DNA of 64,000 nucleotides from Timema cristinae (Eukaryota > Arthropoda > Insecta > Phasmatodea > Timematidae), in the NCBI GenBank assembly GCA_039000515.1, contig JBCFYV010000024.1, positions 10,470,969 through 10,534,968 on the forward strand. Direction: 5' to 3'. Positions 10,676-24,306 of this stretch are shown one piece after another. A program made the translations under genes and the position numbers. Within the stretch, counting starts at the first letter, position 1; each line of letters starts with the position of its first letter. The notes under the pieces were generated by a model. The model had not been told where the DNA came from, made no database searches, and was given only the letters and a program-made list of their open reading frames with translations.

Positions 10676-12630
10676 AGAAAGTTAGTCATAAGGTAACCAA
10701 ATAGATGATATCAGATGTAAAAGTAATCCTAGGCGAAAGCATGGCAAATTACCATAGATTAGTCATAACACATTTAAATGGCGCTACTCTAAGGCATGAT
10801 AAAACTGAAAAGCATAAGCTCCAAGTATGGGAACTAGCCAAGAGTGATAAAAAGAACGAATATCAAGATAAGATTAAGCAAAACCTACCAAAATGTGAAA
10901 TCAAAAGTGTAGAGGAAGAGTGGAAACACTTCAGAGACAGTCTAGTTATAGGGGCAGTAAAAGCAAGCTGGAAAATGAGTACAAGTGGGAGGAACAGAAC
11001 GAAGAAGATACTGAATAAGGAAAAACATAAATAAGACAATAGAAGAAATGAAGACAGAATTCAGGTGTTAGAACAAGATTAAAGGTATCAGAAACTAGAA
11101 GTAAAACGAATAATCAGAGAAAAGAAAGAGAAATGTTGGAATGAGTTTAGAGATAAACTGGAAGAGGACTGTAAAGGAAATATTAAATCTCTATAGAAAA
11201 TGATTAAGACCAAGAGGAACGATGGAGAAGCAATTATAGCAATATAGAGTACAGTACAGAGTAGTCTGGTCAGGAATGTGGTGGCATTTGGAGAGTAAAT
11301 GGGACACTATTTCAATATGCTACTTAATGTAACCCTGAACAACAATGATGCATATTACAGGGAGGATCACGTTGGAGAGGACCCACCACTGATCTGGTTG
11401 GAAGTAGAAAAATCGCTGAAGAAATTAGGGTAAGTCGAGTGGTGCAGATATGATCATAGCAGTAGAGAAAACAGACTGCATCGGTTCCACAGAGTACTTA
11501 GTGCCTTAAGGAAAGAAAACAGTATACTTAACAATTGGAGCAAAGATGTAAATTACAGAGAAAATCACCCTACTGTCACATGGGCTGAATTTTGATAAGA
11601 TCATTGAGAAAAGATCAAGGGTACACAAAGAACCACAATTATTAGAAGAGGAACAACACGGATTCAGGAAGGATAGGAGTACCAATAACCTAATTTTTGC
11701 CACAAGAGTGTTACCATCAACTTCTTAGACATAGAAAAGGTCTATGACAGTGTAACAAAGGGACTAATCCAAAAGATCAGGATGCTGTACAGAAAGTGTG
11801 AGAGTTACGTGTAGATTGAAAACAGCAAGTGTCTTGAAACTAGATGTGGTGTCCAACAGGGTAGCTCTGTCACTACTGCTGTTCATCATAGTAATGGATG
11901 AAATAACAAAATCAAACAGTGAAGTAGAGGGAATAATGATGTTATAGTTTTCGTTGATGACATCACGATCTGGGGGGCGAATGATACATGAGTCTAAATA
12001 TTAGCCAGAGCAAGAGAGTAATACTGAATGTGAATAAACAAGGAACAGAAGCAAAGATAGCGATGAATGGTAAAACTCTAGAAAATGTAGAGCAGTTTAA
12101 GTACCTTAGCATCATAGTAATTAGTAACAACAAATAGTTCCAGCAAAAATTAAATGACAAATCGAACAGAGAAGTCAACACAGTACTATAACCTGGTGAA
12201 GAAACTGCTGTGGGAAGTAGAGTACTGAATAAGGCTAAATTGACACACTTAGACATCCTACATTCCTATCTCGACATACACACTTAAGACCTGTACCATC
12301 TCCAACAGAAACAAAACTTGATTACAGGCCTCCAAAATGAAGTTCATAAGATCAATGTTAAGAAGAACTAAAAGAGACAAGGATAAGGAATGTGACCCAT
12401 AGGAAGGATAAGAGTGTGCTAGAAACTATAAGTAGAGCTCGACAAAAGTGGTATGGACATCTACAACGAATGAACAACAGAAGGAAGGAATGGCAATACT
12501 CTGAAATGGAAGTAAATGTAACTAGACCAGTACGAAGACCAGAATACGATGGATAGAGCAAGTGAAGAAAGATGCGCCCACTGACCACAACTGGGAAATT
12601 GGCATTGGGTCAGGATAATAATAAAACATC
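10676..12630 (+). pseudogene. LINE copy B (same family as copy A)
   Basis: Immediately after copy A a second copy of the same LINE family begins, again on the plus strand. Blocks seen are SDVKVILGESMANYHRLVIT (10708), VEEEWKHFRDSLVIGAVKAS (10910), NFDKIIEKRSRVHKEPQLLE (11590) with EEQHGFRKDRSTNNLIFATR, LLFIIVMDEITKS (11880) and MKFIRSMLRRTKRDK (12335). The linker between endonuclease and RT is better kept here than in copy A, while the RT is more broken. The endonuclease is absent, so the copy is 5'-truncated. Confidence 0.8.
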
Positions 12631-15600
12631 ATAAAATATAAACAAAATAGCATCAAATAAAATCACCAAATGTGGAATCTTTCTTTAACTCCAAAGAGGT
12701 TTTGTATTATAATGAATCTAAATATGTGGTATACATATATATTCTTAAATTATTTTATTAATTTTTTACTAGTTCAACAGGAACTTTAAGCTATTAATAT
12801 ATATAAGTTCTTTATAATGCATAATATTGTCTGAAAAGAACCCAGAAATATGCCAAATCTAATTTAATTGCTATCTTATAAGAAAATTGTTTAGTAATAT
12901 TTGTATGACATCACTCACTATATTCTTGCACCATTTTGTGCCTTGTTTAGTGAATATGGAAACAAATAAAATAAAAAAGGGTGCATCTTTGACACAAAGT
13001 TGCTCCCTTTTGTGAACGCAGGCCCAAGGGCATAGATAGGTTCAAGTGTAACGGTGAGGTCAAGCAAAAAAGGTCTGCCTGTGGGAATGGGGCCACAATT
13101 ATCTAAAATAAAAAAAGGTGATTAGCTCACCTTTTGAGGCAGTGCAAAAAATAAAAAATACATGCACTTGGCAAGATAAAGGGCGAGTGAACCTTCTGTC
13201 TGCTGTACATAATTAATACCAACAATGAATTAGTGTAAAAACAGTCTAACGAAGGTGAAAGACCTAAACCAGTAGCACACGTTAAAGAATGAGCCAAATG
13301 CTAGGAATGATTTTGAAAAGTTCTCAGTAACTAAAGACACAAAGTAATAATCAAAATTTTAAAATTTTACTATAGAGCAAAGTGATTTTGTATACCTAGA
13401 AATTATGCAATGAGAGAGTTAAGATTTGAAATAAAATTATAATCAGATTTAAGCTTGTAACATCATTAATATAAGTGTGTTATCACCATTTAGGAGGTGA
13501 AGGGTGACAAATCATGGTAGCACGTTTAACTAGTGTAGGATAGTTATTAACAGACAAGTAACATACTTCTGTAAACAATTTATTTGTTGATTAAATATAA
13601 TAAGCTATTCACACATTTCAAATATATATATATAAATAATATAATGTATAATAATAATATTAATAATAGCACATAACACTCATTGCAGGCAAGCCACAAG
13701 ACTTTAAAAAAAAATCAAAATTCAAATTAGTTTTTTTCCCCTTCGGAAAGCCGTGTCAACTTTTGAAAATGTAAAATCCTGCACGTTGATCAACTAAATT
13801 CAATAATATTGGTTAGTAATAAAGTAACTATTTGACATCAAAATGTAAGCCAGAAATAATATTTTAATCATTCATTTACAATAATGGATTAGTTCTGTTT
13901 TTCTTTTAGATAAAAACTCTGATTCGTTAAAATTACTAACGCAAGTATATTTTCTTTGATAAGGACTACTTTTTAGAAAACCATAAAATATATCTATATA
14001 GTTTTTTCAACAAATATTAGCAAAAAAAAAAATCTTTTTACCATATAAAAGGAAAAAAGTCCACAAAATTGCTCCAATTTGATTATTTGATGCATTCTTT
14101 TTCAATAACATGTGTGGCAAAACAATGATTCTAACCTCAAAACAATAATATACTAATTATATTTTTACTAAGCATGTGATGTAAAAAAAAATTTTGTATT
14201 ATTTTAAATTATTGTGTAAATGAAATATTTTGCCACGTGCATAAGAGTATGAAAATATATCACACAATATACACTTGTAGTAAACACACTTGAGTCATTG
14301 ATACCCTGGCTATTTCTTCTGGATCACAGAAATAACACATTTTTCACCTCGGCAGATTTTTAACTAAAACCTCAGTTGTCTTGCACATACATAGTGTGGA
14401 CACAAAACATCTTTATGGGGATAACATGCCCTCCCCCACTTTTTAGATGAATTAATTTCATCCGCAGAAAATATTTCCTTTTAATTTATTTCATTTACTG
14501 AAAGGAAAACAATCTTCTTGAAGTTAATACACTCTTTAAAATATATTTCATCCAGTTCTATCACCTTTCTTGGCCTTGTTTTCTACATTTTCATTACCGT
14601 CACTTCACTTTTTGGCATACTAAATCTAATTCCATTCCAGTTTTTAGAGTGAACTCCTTTAAAGAACTTAGCTAATAAATCTAAACGATTAGGGTAAAGT
14701 GTGTGAATAAAATACAATTTATTTAAATAAGACTTTAAACACTATATTTCATTATAATACTTTGTTGAATGGAAAACCCCCAGTTTATGTCTTTTAATTG
14801 TGTGTGTTTGATTAAAACTATTACTCTATGTATCCAAATATAATTCCCAGTTTATGTGCGTCTCAACACCCTTGCTGAGGATGTGTCAGTTACAATGTTT
14901 TGAATTATATGTTGGCTATACTGAATATGCTTTCATGTATTTATTTATTTTATAACCAGAGCTGACAAGATTTAAAACAAAGTAGCATTGGCTCAAACAA
15001 ATTCCACAAAAGATTTTTATAATGATAATGAAAAGTCTACAAAACTTAATAATAGAATGATCTTAGTTAAAAAATACTATATTACAACTCAATAAACTTA
15101 CACATAGTAATTTATGCCAAAAATAATGTTTCATTTTATCTATATATTAAGTTCACTAATACCAGTCTTAAATGAGTTTTAAATTATGCACAGTTATTAT
15201 ATGAAAACTACAGTTACTCAATTTAATATACACATTATTTTATAACCAATTAATATTTTTGAAATGCAAACAATAAATTAATTTCAATTGTAAATTTAAA
15301 ATCACATTCACATCAGTCTTGAATAAAAAGTTGACACAGCAATCTTGAAAGTAATTAAACGCGTTTATTACACACATGCCAGTTTTGTAAAGGGAAAATT
15401 GCTCCCTTAAAAGAGGTATTTAAATATTTCTGGTTCCAAAAGTTAAAATTTTAATGTAATTAAAAGTCCAATCAACTTGGCTTGAAAACTCAAATGTTCT
15501 CAAAGGTGTAATAATGACAGACATCCTACTTGGATTAACATTTGTCACCCCTTACAAAATTAATTGTAATGGAACATGCTGTGTATAAAAAAAAGTAATT

Positions 15601-16610
15601 AAGATCACGATTTTAAAAATATACTGCATTACAAAATATTTATCATATTTAGATATAGTCAAGCAACCATAATTAAATGGTTGAAAACGCAGAATACATT
15701 TTCTATTCAAATATTTTGTGTGTAGGCTTTCTAGAACATACATTTGTTGTTGGCGTCTACCAACATCTTATTAGTCATGTTATTACACTTAATATAGTCG
15801 AGCCCAGATTTAATAAATAAAATTGAAGCCTCTTAAAATGTTTAAACTCTCAATGTTGAAAACCAAACCTCCACTTTTAACATGTGTCATCATCCTCTTG
15901 TAGTTGAACAATTTCATAAACCTACACATTTACTCTAGTTCAAATTTAGGAGAATAAAGATTTAAAATACTCACAATCTATTTTACAAAACACCACGAAG
16001 AGCATAACTTCCCATTCAGTGATCTATTTGATGTGGTCTAGACTTTTCTAATCATAAACATATAAAGTTAAATGAGAAATTAATAATTTTGATACAAAAT
16101 TGTTAATTCTTTATTATGTTGCTAATAACTATAAAATTGTGAGATGCCCATTAGTATGGCATTACGGCAAGCATGCTATCCAAAATGTTATTTTTAATAC
16201 AACTTTTCTATTAATGTGCCTAGTTTTGCAAAAAGTTGTCTCAACTGTACCTCTGACCACAGTTTTCACAATAATTACTTTATCTTATCACTGTAGTTTA
16301 GTTATGCACTATAACATCTCCCTTCCATTAAGTTATAATGAAGTGTCATTAAAAATGTTTTCTATCACTTCACTCACTTGTTAGGTTCTACACAGTTATT
16401 AGATATCATGTACTCATAGCCACCAACTCTTCGAGGTAAAGATTAATTTAAAGCATATAAGTTTACTCTAAATAGTACAAACTTATGTCAGCCTAGATAT
16501 ATTCTCCCCTTCGTACAAAGATTACTCCACGAGCATATTACACACAGTGAAAGAGTTGGTGCATGCCTTAACAAGTATGAATTGACACAGCGACAAATAC
16601 ACTTTTTAAG
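12631..16610. other. About 4 kb AT-rich, no feature recognised
   Basis: No domain, splice-consistent exon or repeat could be recognised. Small frames (15552-15743, 16100-16384) have AT-driven composition. Bases 13000-13140 and 14280-14420 are slightly GC-richer but unassigned. The stretch could include the 3' flank of the gene on the right. Confidence 0.4.
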
Positions 16611-18703
16611 TACCATATTGACCCGAAAATAGGCTACATCCTAATTTTTAAACCACTTTCAGAGAAAAAACAATATTCTCACTTAAATATAATCAGTGTG
16701 TATTAAATCATTTGAAAAGAAAAATTATTTACTGGTAGGCGCCTACACTTAAAATTAGATTACTTATATAAAATCACTTTCAGAGAAAAAACCCACAATA
16801 TTTACACTTAAAATGATGTCACTTGGAAATAAAAAATTAAGTTATTCATACTCAAAATTAAATTGCTTGTAAAAAAAAGGTAAGTTATTCACACTAAAAA
16901 TGAGACCACTTGGAAATTAAAAAATAATGATACACTTAAAATGTGATCACTGAAAATAATAGGCTAACAATGAGACACTTTGAGAGGAACGAAAAATTAT
17001 TCATCACTGCTCTCATCGATGTCACTTTGTTCACTCTCATAGGTCTCTTCTGGATGGTCCTCCCACAAAATAGCATCTTGTGTACCGTCATTATTATTGG
17101 AGAGCAGCATTTCTTAGATTCGTTGACAATGGATTCAACAGATATCCTTCCCCAAGCAGTTAATATCCACTTGCAAAGCAGGTTCAACGAAGGCTTCTTA
17201 ATTTTGCCACTGGGGGTTAGGGATGATCTCTTGACAAAAGCCAATCTGAATACCCCCTTCAGAGGTTGTCCTTAAGGGTTTATTCACAACCACATCAAGG
17301 ACTTGTAGTTGTGAAGTTATACCTACTGGAATAACAACATCTGAATTTGTTGCCTTAACTTTATTTTTTACATCTGGAGTACGATGCCCTTTGAATGCAT
17401 CAAGCACTAGCATTGCCCGCTTTTTTAGAAGAGCTCCAGGCCTTCTATTCCACACGACTGCTAGCCAATAGCACATTAATTCTGCTGTCATCCACCCCTT
17501 CAATGATTCCACTGGGCAGGGTTTCTTTCGGGTTTTTCTTCTTAAAATTACATATGGGGGTAGCTTTCTACCATCAGAAGTTACAGCTAACATAGTTATA
17601 ATACGCAATTTTTCATTGCCAGTGGTCTTCACAATGGATTTAGAGCCCTTTTCATCCACGAAGGTATTACTTGGCATGTCGAAATACACAGGTGTTTCAT
17701 CAGCGTTTCCAATCTAAGATAGGCATTCTATCTATGGAGGCTAATTACATACCAATGATATTTCGCCAACTTCTCTGCATAGTCAGTAGGCAACTTTTGT
17801 GCTAGAAAAGTTCTTCGTCTTAGTGACAGATCACTTTTGCGCATGAATCTTTGGCACCATCCAAGGCTTGCCTTGAATTTCCTTTGTGGCACTCATAGCT
17901 CTCTTGCAATTTATTGTGCCTTCAATCTATTATGCCACGACTCATTGAATATCCATCACGTCTCTTTTCCTTTATAAAAGAAAGAACACGTGCATCAATT
18001 TCAGGATTACAGCCATGTTTGGGTCCTCGAAAGGCTTTTTGCATCTTAAATTTGTTTTTTTTCTAAAATCCAGCGACTTATGTTCTTCTCATCAATTCAT
18101 ATTTTTTCCCCGCTTCCCTATTACTCGTAGTTTATCACTGCTAATTTAAAATTGGCATCATAACTTCATCTAATTCCCTGGCCAAAGCATGTTTTTTTCT
18201 CAACATGATCCGCCATGTTACACTTCCGAATGTAATACACGCACTTTGTTCTCACAATAGAATAAATATTGACCATTTAATACCCACACTAAATTATTGT
18301 TCTCACAAAAGAATAAATGTTGACCAACATACTGAAACAAAATCTAACTCAAAATATTTAAGCTCCCCTTACCAAAAGAATATATTGCCGATAGAATGCG
18401 CTGAAGAAACTAATTTTATTTTGGCAGCCATATGGCTCAAATATTGTACACACAAATAAGATAGTCATTCTTCTTTGCCAACTGTAATGGTTCATTTATT
18501 TTTAAATCATTTTGCCAACTATCAAAGTTCATTTATTTTTAAATAGTGGTGGCTATTAAATTTGATATATATCGATTTAACAACCTGTGTAGGTACAAAA
18601 TTGAATGTGTATCATCTAAAAGTGTGATTATAGGCCGTATTAGAGTTTTAAGAGAGCTGTTTCTTGGAAAAAATTGCTGCTTATTTTCGGGCCAATACAG
18701 TAT
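16611..18703 (-). mobile_element. Tigger/pogo-type DNA transposon, complete ends
   Basis: The terminal inverted repeats are visible. The left end, after TA (16611-16612), reads CCATATTGACCCGAAAATAG; the right end, read inward on the minus strand from TA (18702-18703), reads CTGTATTGGCCCGAAAATAA. The TA on each side is the target duplication expected of the Tc1/mariner-pogo superfamily. The length of about 2.1 kb fits a full Tigger with one transposase gene. Its transposase, on the minus strand, is broken (see the next entry), so the element is dead. Confidence 0.85.
16950..18060 (-). pseudogene. Tigger-like DDE transposase pseudogene
   Basis: The longest open piece, 17198-17689 (163 codons), covers the DDE_1 core: KLRIITMLAVTSDGRKLPPY, GWMTAELMCYWLAVVWNRRP, the catalytic-type stretch AMLVLDAFKGHRTPDVK, and VIPVGITSQLQVLDVVVNKP. 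The downstream part continues in another frame (16936-17244; LTPSGKIKKPSLNLLCKWIL). The upstream part at 17700-18060 is broken but still shows RGPKHGCNPEIDARVLSFIK, typical of the DNA-binding to catalytic linker. At least two frameshifts and several stops are present. Transposases of this family cut and paste DNA flanked by their TIRs; this copy cannot. Confidence 0.9.
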
Positions 18704-20840
18704 TAGTATGTATACAAAACTACTATTTTGTATTTAAAAAAATGTAAAACTATTAAAAATGCAATGAAAGAGTAAAAGTGGTTACATTTTTGTACATTTG
18801 ATGGACAATCTGAGAGAGTTGGCGGCCATGTACACTCATTAGATTCTTAGTACAAGTTGATTTTAGAACCACAAGTTGTGCCAGATCCAATCCATTTTAT
18901 TAATTTAATAAAAGTTGATATAAAACATTACCTACATATGTTTGATCTACTTAAAATTCTTTGTACATTCATTTTTTATTAAACTAGTAATTTTTTGGTA
19001 TTATTTCACATAGTGGCACTAGACTAACTAACTATTTTTTTCTTAATTGTCAAAATGTTGAGGTATATCAATTAGCTGGAATGTCCTAATCGTGATTCAC
19101 TAGGCAAGTTTTAGAGATTTAGACTTATAGCTATGAGACTCAGTTCTTTGTTTAGTTCAGTCTGTTATTTTGTATCGGTTCATGTGCAAATACAAACATT
19201 GGCACAAGGACTATGTATGTGTTGAAAGGAATACTATAGGACAAAATACAGATTCTGAGCGATATGAAACGCAATCTACACTTTGCATTGTCAATTGGGA
19301 TTATTACATCTGGCACCAATACTAATGTTGAAAGTTAATTATGATTGTAAAGATACACATTCCAAGGTCACAGCATTATCACATTACAAATTCAACATTG
19401 ATGCAATGACTATATTTAAAACAAACTTTTACATAATAATAATAAACTGCAGTCTAACCAAATTTAATATTAATAAAATATGGCTACATTCTAGATTAAT
19501 TTTTATATACAAGTTCACAAAGCAATCAACATACCTATAAAATATCTAATATTACTTAATCTATTAATTAATTAAAAGTTTTTTTTACATCTGGCTAAAT
19601 CTACTATTATTTTTTTACACATAACTAAATCTACATCTTATACAAATTCACAAGCAACTGTACAAAAAGAAACTTAAATGAGTTAAAAACTATAAATGTA
19701 TACCACAAATAAAAAACTAGTAAACTTAATGTAGAAATTACAATGACACACCAAGAAAAATAATCCAACGTGTGTGTGTGTGTAATATATATATATAATA
19801 TATATATTATTATTTACTCTTCATTAAACTATCTCAACTTTACAAAACAGTTTTACTCTTTCCTATGTAATAATTTCATGAGTTTGATTGAGGCTAAATC
19901 TCGCTGTTCATGAAGAAGCAGTAGATTAAGTAATACTGGAGCCACTAGGACATTCAGCAGCCAATTACACTGAAAATAGAGAACAAATGTTTGCCAATTA
20001 TTTCCAAATAACTTGAACTTGTGTAGTGATTCAGTAAATCTATATGATGTTTCAACTAAAACCAAAGCTGGATGATCACAAGAATTGATTAATTATACAA
20101 AAGTGAATAAGTTCACACACACATAGAATATACCAGCACCCAATTTATTAGCATATAAGGCATAGTTTTTAAAATTATAAGGGTTGTTTTAATTCACCAA
20201 CAAAAGAAATGTGCAATCTGGCCAGTGTGCTGTGCAGTAACTCAAAGTGTAATATTAGGTACAAAACTACAGAAGGAAATAATAAATATTGAATTATGTC
20301 ATATTTTATTAGAAATATTCCTTAAAAAAATAAAATGTAAATTATTTCTAAAAAGTCTATAACGCTTTAAGGAAAATCTCTTCACTTTCTGAGGTATTTT
20401 GTTATATTTGGAAGAAAGAACAAGAAAGGTAGATAGAAACACACACCCCTGATAATGAGTTTAGATAGAATGAAACCTAGGTCGGGGGATTGGGTATTAA
20501 TGATTGATTTCTTCAAGAGGCAGCCATTACCTCTTTGTCCATTGGCAGCAGTGTAAAGTGTGAATTGTGTTACTTTGAAGTGTAAAAGCCATATTGTGTT
20601 TGTTCTTTTACCCCTTTCTTGTTCTTTCTTCCATACATTACAAACTATATCTTAAAAGAGGCAAAGAGGTTTACCAATCATTCATAAAATATATTTTTTC
20701 TTGATATGTGTAAGCCTAGATGGAAAAAAGCAAACGCTTGTACTATTAATTATTGTCAGACCCACCGAAGCTTGGAAGATGGAAATGATCTTTAGGTTGA
20801 GGATTTAGCTGCATCTAGAAGTATCATACAAGCAGGTTTT
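18704..20840. other. AT-rich stretch, no gene recognised
   Basis: No exon or transposon is recognised. It lies downstream of the NFAT-like stop codon, so its right part could be 3' untranslated sequence. TTTATT (AATAAA on the minus strand) occurs near 20141 and 20303, but I cannot choose a cleavage site. A GT/AT microsatellite sits at 19770-19811. Confidence 0.4.
19770..19811. repeat. (GT)n(AT)n microsatellite
   Basis: Alternating GTGTGTGTGTGTGT followed by ATATATATAT runs. Confidence 0.95.
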
Positions 20841-21150
20841 TTTAGCACCGCATCTTACTACCATGTCAGGTTATGCGCTTATGTACTAATTACACTAATG
20901 GTTTTAGTGACTAAGAAGTTTATATTAAGAGTAAGTGTACCCAAATTTGCATTGAGAGAGAGTGGAAAACCATTTTAGAAAAAGCACCCTCTGTACACTC
21001 GACCGAGATCTAAACCTCCATCTCCCCATCATTGGCAGGCTAGGCTACTGCCTTAGCACCCTAGACCTTGCAGCCACCGAAGCGGGTATAAGTAGATTGA
21101 AAAAAAAGAGCACAGACACCGGGTTCAATTCCCATATCCAGGTGTCATTT
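20841..21150 (-). repeat. SINE cluster in probable 3' UTR
   Basis: 20841-21085 is a minus-strand SINE: tail (GGTAGTAAGATGCGGTGCTA on the minus strand), body shared with 1-215, and a head near 21050. Directly beside it, 21100-21150 holds a plus-oriented tRNA-like head with a good B box (GGGTTCAATTCCC) followed by CCAGGTGTCATTTTT. The same head and downstream string occur inverted at 50625-50715. The cluster lies 130 bp past the NFAT-like stop codon. Confidence 0.65.
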
Positions 21151-21281
21151 TTCAATTTAAGAATAAATGTAATAGGCTTCTAAGTAATATGATCAGCTGT
21201 GTTAGTTTAGCATAAAAAATATGATTACAATCATAGTTGAAGAGCGGATCTAAACTATGAACATTGGCGTGACCACACAAG

Positions 21282-23539
21282 TTATAAATTCTCACCTTGG
21301 TCAAAACAGCTGGGATTGATGTAGCTCAACAGATCGTTGTCAGACATTTGTGTCAGCTCTTGAGGCACCATTCCTTCCTCTACTTTTTTCTGAACTGTTC
21401 CTGACCCAGGAACATCTTTGGTGGACATGTCTGCCACAGGAACAGGTAGAGAGGATACATTTGTTGTAGTCTTCCTATCTTGGCTAGTTGATGTTACCAT
21501 TGTGTGGGAAGATTTATTGTCAATAGACGTTTGATGATTAGTCTCCACACATTGAGCCACCATCTCTTTCTGTCCAATATTGGTGACTAGAATGTGAGGC
21601 ACAAACTCCCCTGAAGCTTGAGATGTGTACATCAGTTGACCTGACTGCAGGTTATGTTGAACCTCCTTGGGAAGGATGGAGGTTGTAATGCAAGTATTGA
21701 GCTGGTGAGAGGCTTCGGGCAAGGAGGGCGCCTGTGTGATGGTCAAGGGACTTTTTTGGGAATGGGTGCTTCCAGAAAGCAATGTTGGAATATTGTCGCT
21801 ATCCTCTAGCATTGACTGGAGAGTAGATCCCCGAGTGGGTTCGGCAACATTGGTTGTCATCAAATGACTGTTTAGTGATGACTGCACAAGAGAAGTTTCC
21901 TGGGCCATTACGGCTGATATATGAGAGTCTAAAAGCATTGCTTTAATTGCGATGGGTGAAGTGCGAGATGGCCCAGCCATGTGCATATCTCCTTCTAATG
22001 ATGCTACTGCTGTGTTCAAAATCATATTCTTTATAGCTATTGGAGATGTGCGAGAGGCTGCAGAAACTAAAAGAGAATCTTCACCTGTAGCTGTGGCACA
22101 TGTCAGCATGGCATCAGAGGAGTCATGTGAAGAGCTTTGCAGGATTGCATGATCAGCTGCCGTTATAACAACACTATCAAGACCAGGTCTATTGGATGGG
22201 GACAACTGAGTGTTCAAGTCAGTATTTTCTGAGGACAGATGTTTATCTTGTGCTAAACTAGATGCACTAAGAAGATGATCATTAAATGCTGCTGAAACAA
22301 CATGGTTGAGAATGACATTTTCTTGAGATATCTGCGGAACATTCTGTGGATTGGAAAGCTGAAATACAGCTACAGATGAAGATGGCGAAACTGATGAATC
22401 TAAAATCATATTCATAGGCATTGCTGAGGTTTCAGTTGTCAATCCACCTGAGAAATGTTGTCTGTGAAGATTATCGTTTATTGAAACAGTACTAGAAGCA
22501 ACAGATGACAAGGAAGAGGTATTTATCAAATGACTTTCTGCAGCAGAGTTCACAAGGGCATCCAACCTCTCAGTCGACGATGGCTGTTGCTGTACTTGAG
22601 TTTCTATGGCAGAAGACACCAAAGCTTCTAGTCTAGATGCATGAGTTGACAAGAGAGGTGTTGATGCCAATATATGCTCCCTCAATGTTGAGTTCTCAAT
22701 GTTCATCGTAGTATTCCCAGTGCCTACAGAAGTTTCAATCAATGAAGATGGTAACATGTTAGGAACAGAAAGATTGCCATGTTCACTGGATTTTGGTATA
22801 TCTTCCATTAGCTTGTTTTCATTATGAGTGATAGTGTTTGGAACCAATGAGCTGGTGGAGGGAGTGTCTGAAGTATAAATTATGGATGATGAACAGTGCA
22901 TTGAGCTCAAGTCGTTTCTTTGTTCAGAAGGAGTTTGAAAGTTAACTGTAGTCACTGTTGGCAAAATAGATATAGAATTGTCTGTAAAAGTTTTCTGTTG
23001 AGAATGCAATGTTGAACCAGTTTCCACAGAAGATTGTTTTGAAGACTCTGTGCTATACAATGGGGCCGTGGAGAAGAGAATCTTGTGCTGTTCTGATGAA
23101 GGAAGCATAGCTGAACCAGACTTGTTTTCGATTCGAGACAAGAATTTCTCCACACTCTGTGCACTTTGTGTGGGAAGAGAGGAGGCCCCATCTTCACCAA
23201 CAAAGCGCCTTAATGTGGCCATGGAAGGTGATTGAGTGCTAGACAGATCTGCCACTGTAGCCATGGGCAATACTGTTGCTGTGGGCTTCATACGAAGGTC
23301 AATACCTTTCAAGTCATCAGGAGAAAGTTGATTGTCATCTTCAGTTTCAACTTTAAGTTCTAGTGACTTGATACAGTGTCGTGATACTAAAGGGATCAAA
23401 GGTGGCGGCATCAATTTCACACTTTGACTTTTGTTTGATGTTTCACCATCCAGTAAATGTTTGCCCTCTTGTTTCAATGAATCCCCTATTAAAGTTGCTG
23501 TATGCCACATAGCCTGATGGTTTCTTTCCTTCTCAGCAA
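21282..23539 (-). CDS. NFAT-like transcription factor, last coding exon
   Basis: Large terminal exon (752 codons with stop) encoding the long Ser/Thr/Gln-rich C-terminal region expected to act in transactivation. I start it at 23539, where a pyrimidine-poor but clear AG acceptor (TTTAG before TTGCTGAG) restores a Val codon with the G left by the exon ending at 24160. The 34 residues of open frame upstream of this are intron. Two copies of RTSPIAIK are followed by M(I/L)L (near 22040 and 21940). ALV(S/N)SA-like short repeats occur near 22600-22540. The protein ends in DNDLLSYINPSCFDQ plus five residues, a motif I associate with arthropod NFAT C-termini (from memory, not checked). There is no DNA-binding domain in this exon. 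The product should act in the nucleus. Assignment rests mainly on the TIG exon at the right edge. Confidence 0.8.
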
Positions 23540-24159
23540 CTAAAAAAAAAAAAGTTAATTTATTAATTGTTGTGGAAAGATGAATCCCTAATAAGATACA
23601 CACTAGACCAGGTCGGCAACCGTGTAGAGAGTGGCACATGAAACAATTTTCATTGCCACGCTGAGTGATTTGAATACAAATAATATAAAGCTTTTATCTT
23701 TAATTAAAATGAGTGATGTGAGTAATAATTTTAACCGTGTGTTTTATGTTTAAATGATTCAATTGTTTTGTTTCAAAATTTCAAAATAATGTTTTTAGAA
23801 CTCAAAGTTTTCCAAACACATTTCATAGCTTTTGTATTTATTCTGATTTCTATTAAAATAATAAATATTCAAGAAACAACAATTATTTAATGTATTTGAT
23901 TTATAAACATGTCACATTTACATTTTACAAGATCAACATGAATTTGTTTTAATAGTTGTATTAGTTAACTAGTATAAAAATATAAACGATTTGGGTGGGC
24001 CTAGGTTGGTTGGCATGCTGAGAAACTATGCAGTATTACTTCGGCACAACATTACTAAAAGGTTGCTAAACCCCTGCACTAACCAAACTAAAAATTATGT
24101 TACCATCATTAAATGCTGACAATTTCTTAAACTTAAAAAATACCCATGCATCCTCTTAC

Positions 24160-24306
24160 CTTGATTATGGTCAACTGTCAGGTATGAAGGTGGCAAGATG
24201 TTACTTGCGCTGGTACTCTGCTTTACCTCCAGATGAGTGGGTAGCGCACTAGAGGATAAAGGAACCAATCCTGTCTTGGAGAACACTTGGCTCATGTCCA
24301 CTCCCA
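24160..24306 (-). CDS. NFAT-like gene, internal exon (147 bp)
   Basis: The acceptor is TTTAG at 24307-24308 and the donor is CAAG/GTAAGA at 24158-24159, both good consensus. The exon enters with two bases (TG) and leaves with one (G), fitting the T left by the 35156 exon and the TT that opens the last exon. It encodes about 48 residues including GVDMSQVFSKTGLVPLSSS and PPSYLTVDHNQ, a Ser/Pro-rich linker after the TIG domain. The open frame continues past the donor, but that part is intronic. Confidence 0.8.

Noticed and set aside
23540..23639. N-terminal 34 residues of the open frame over the NFAT last exon
   Set aside because: They lie upstream of an AG acceptor that phases perfectly with the 24160 exon. 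The hydrophobic 'signal-like' start is intron sequence.
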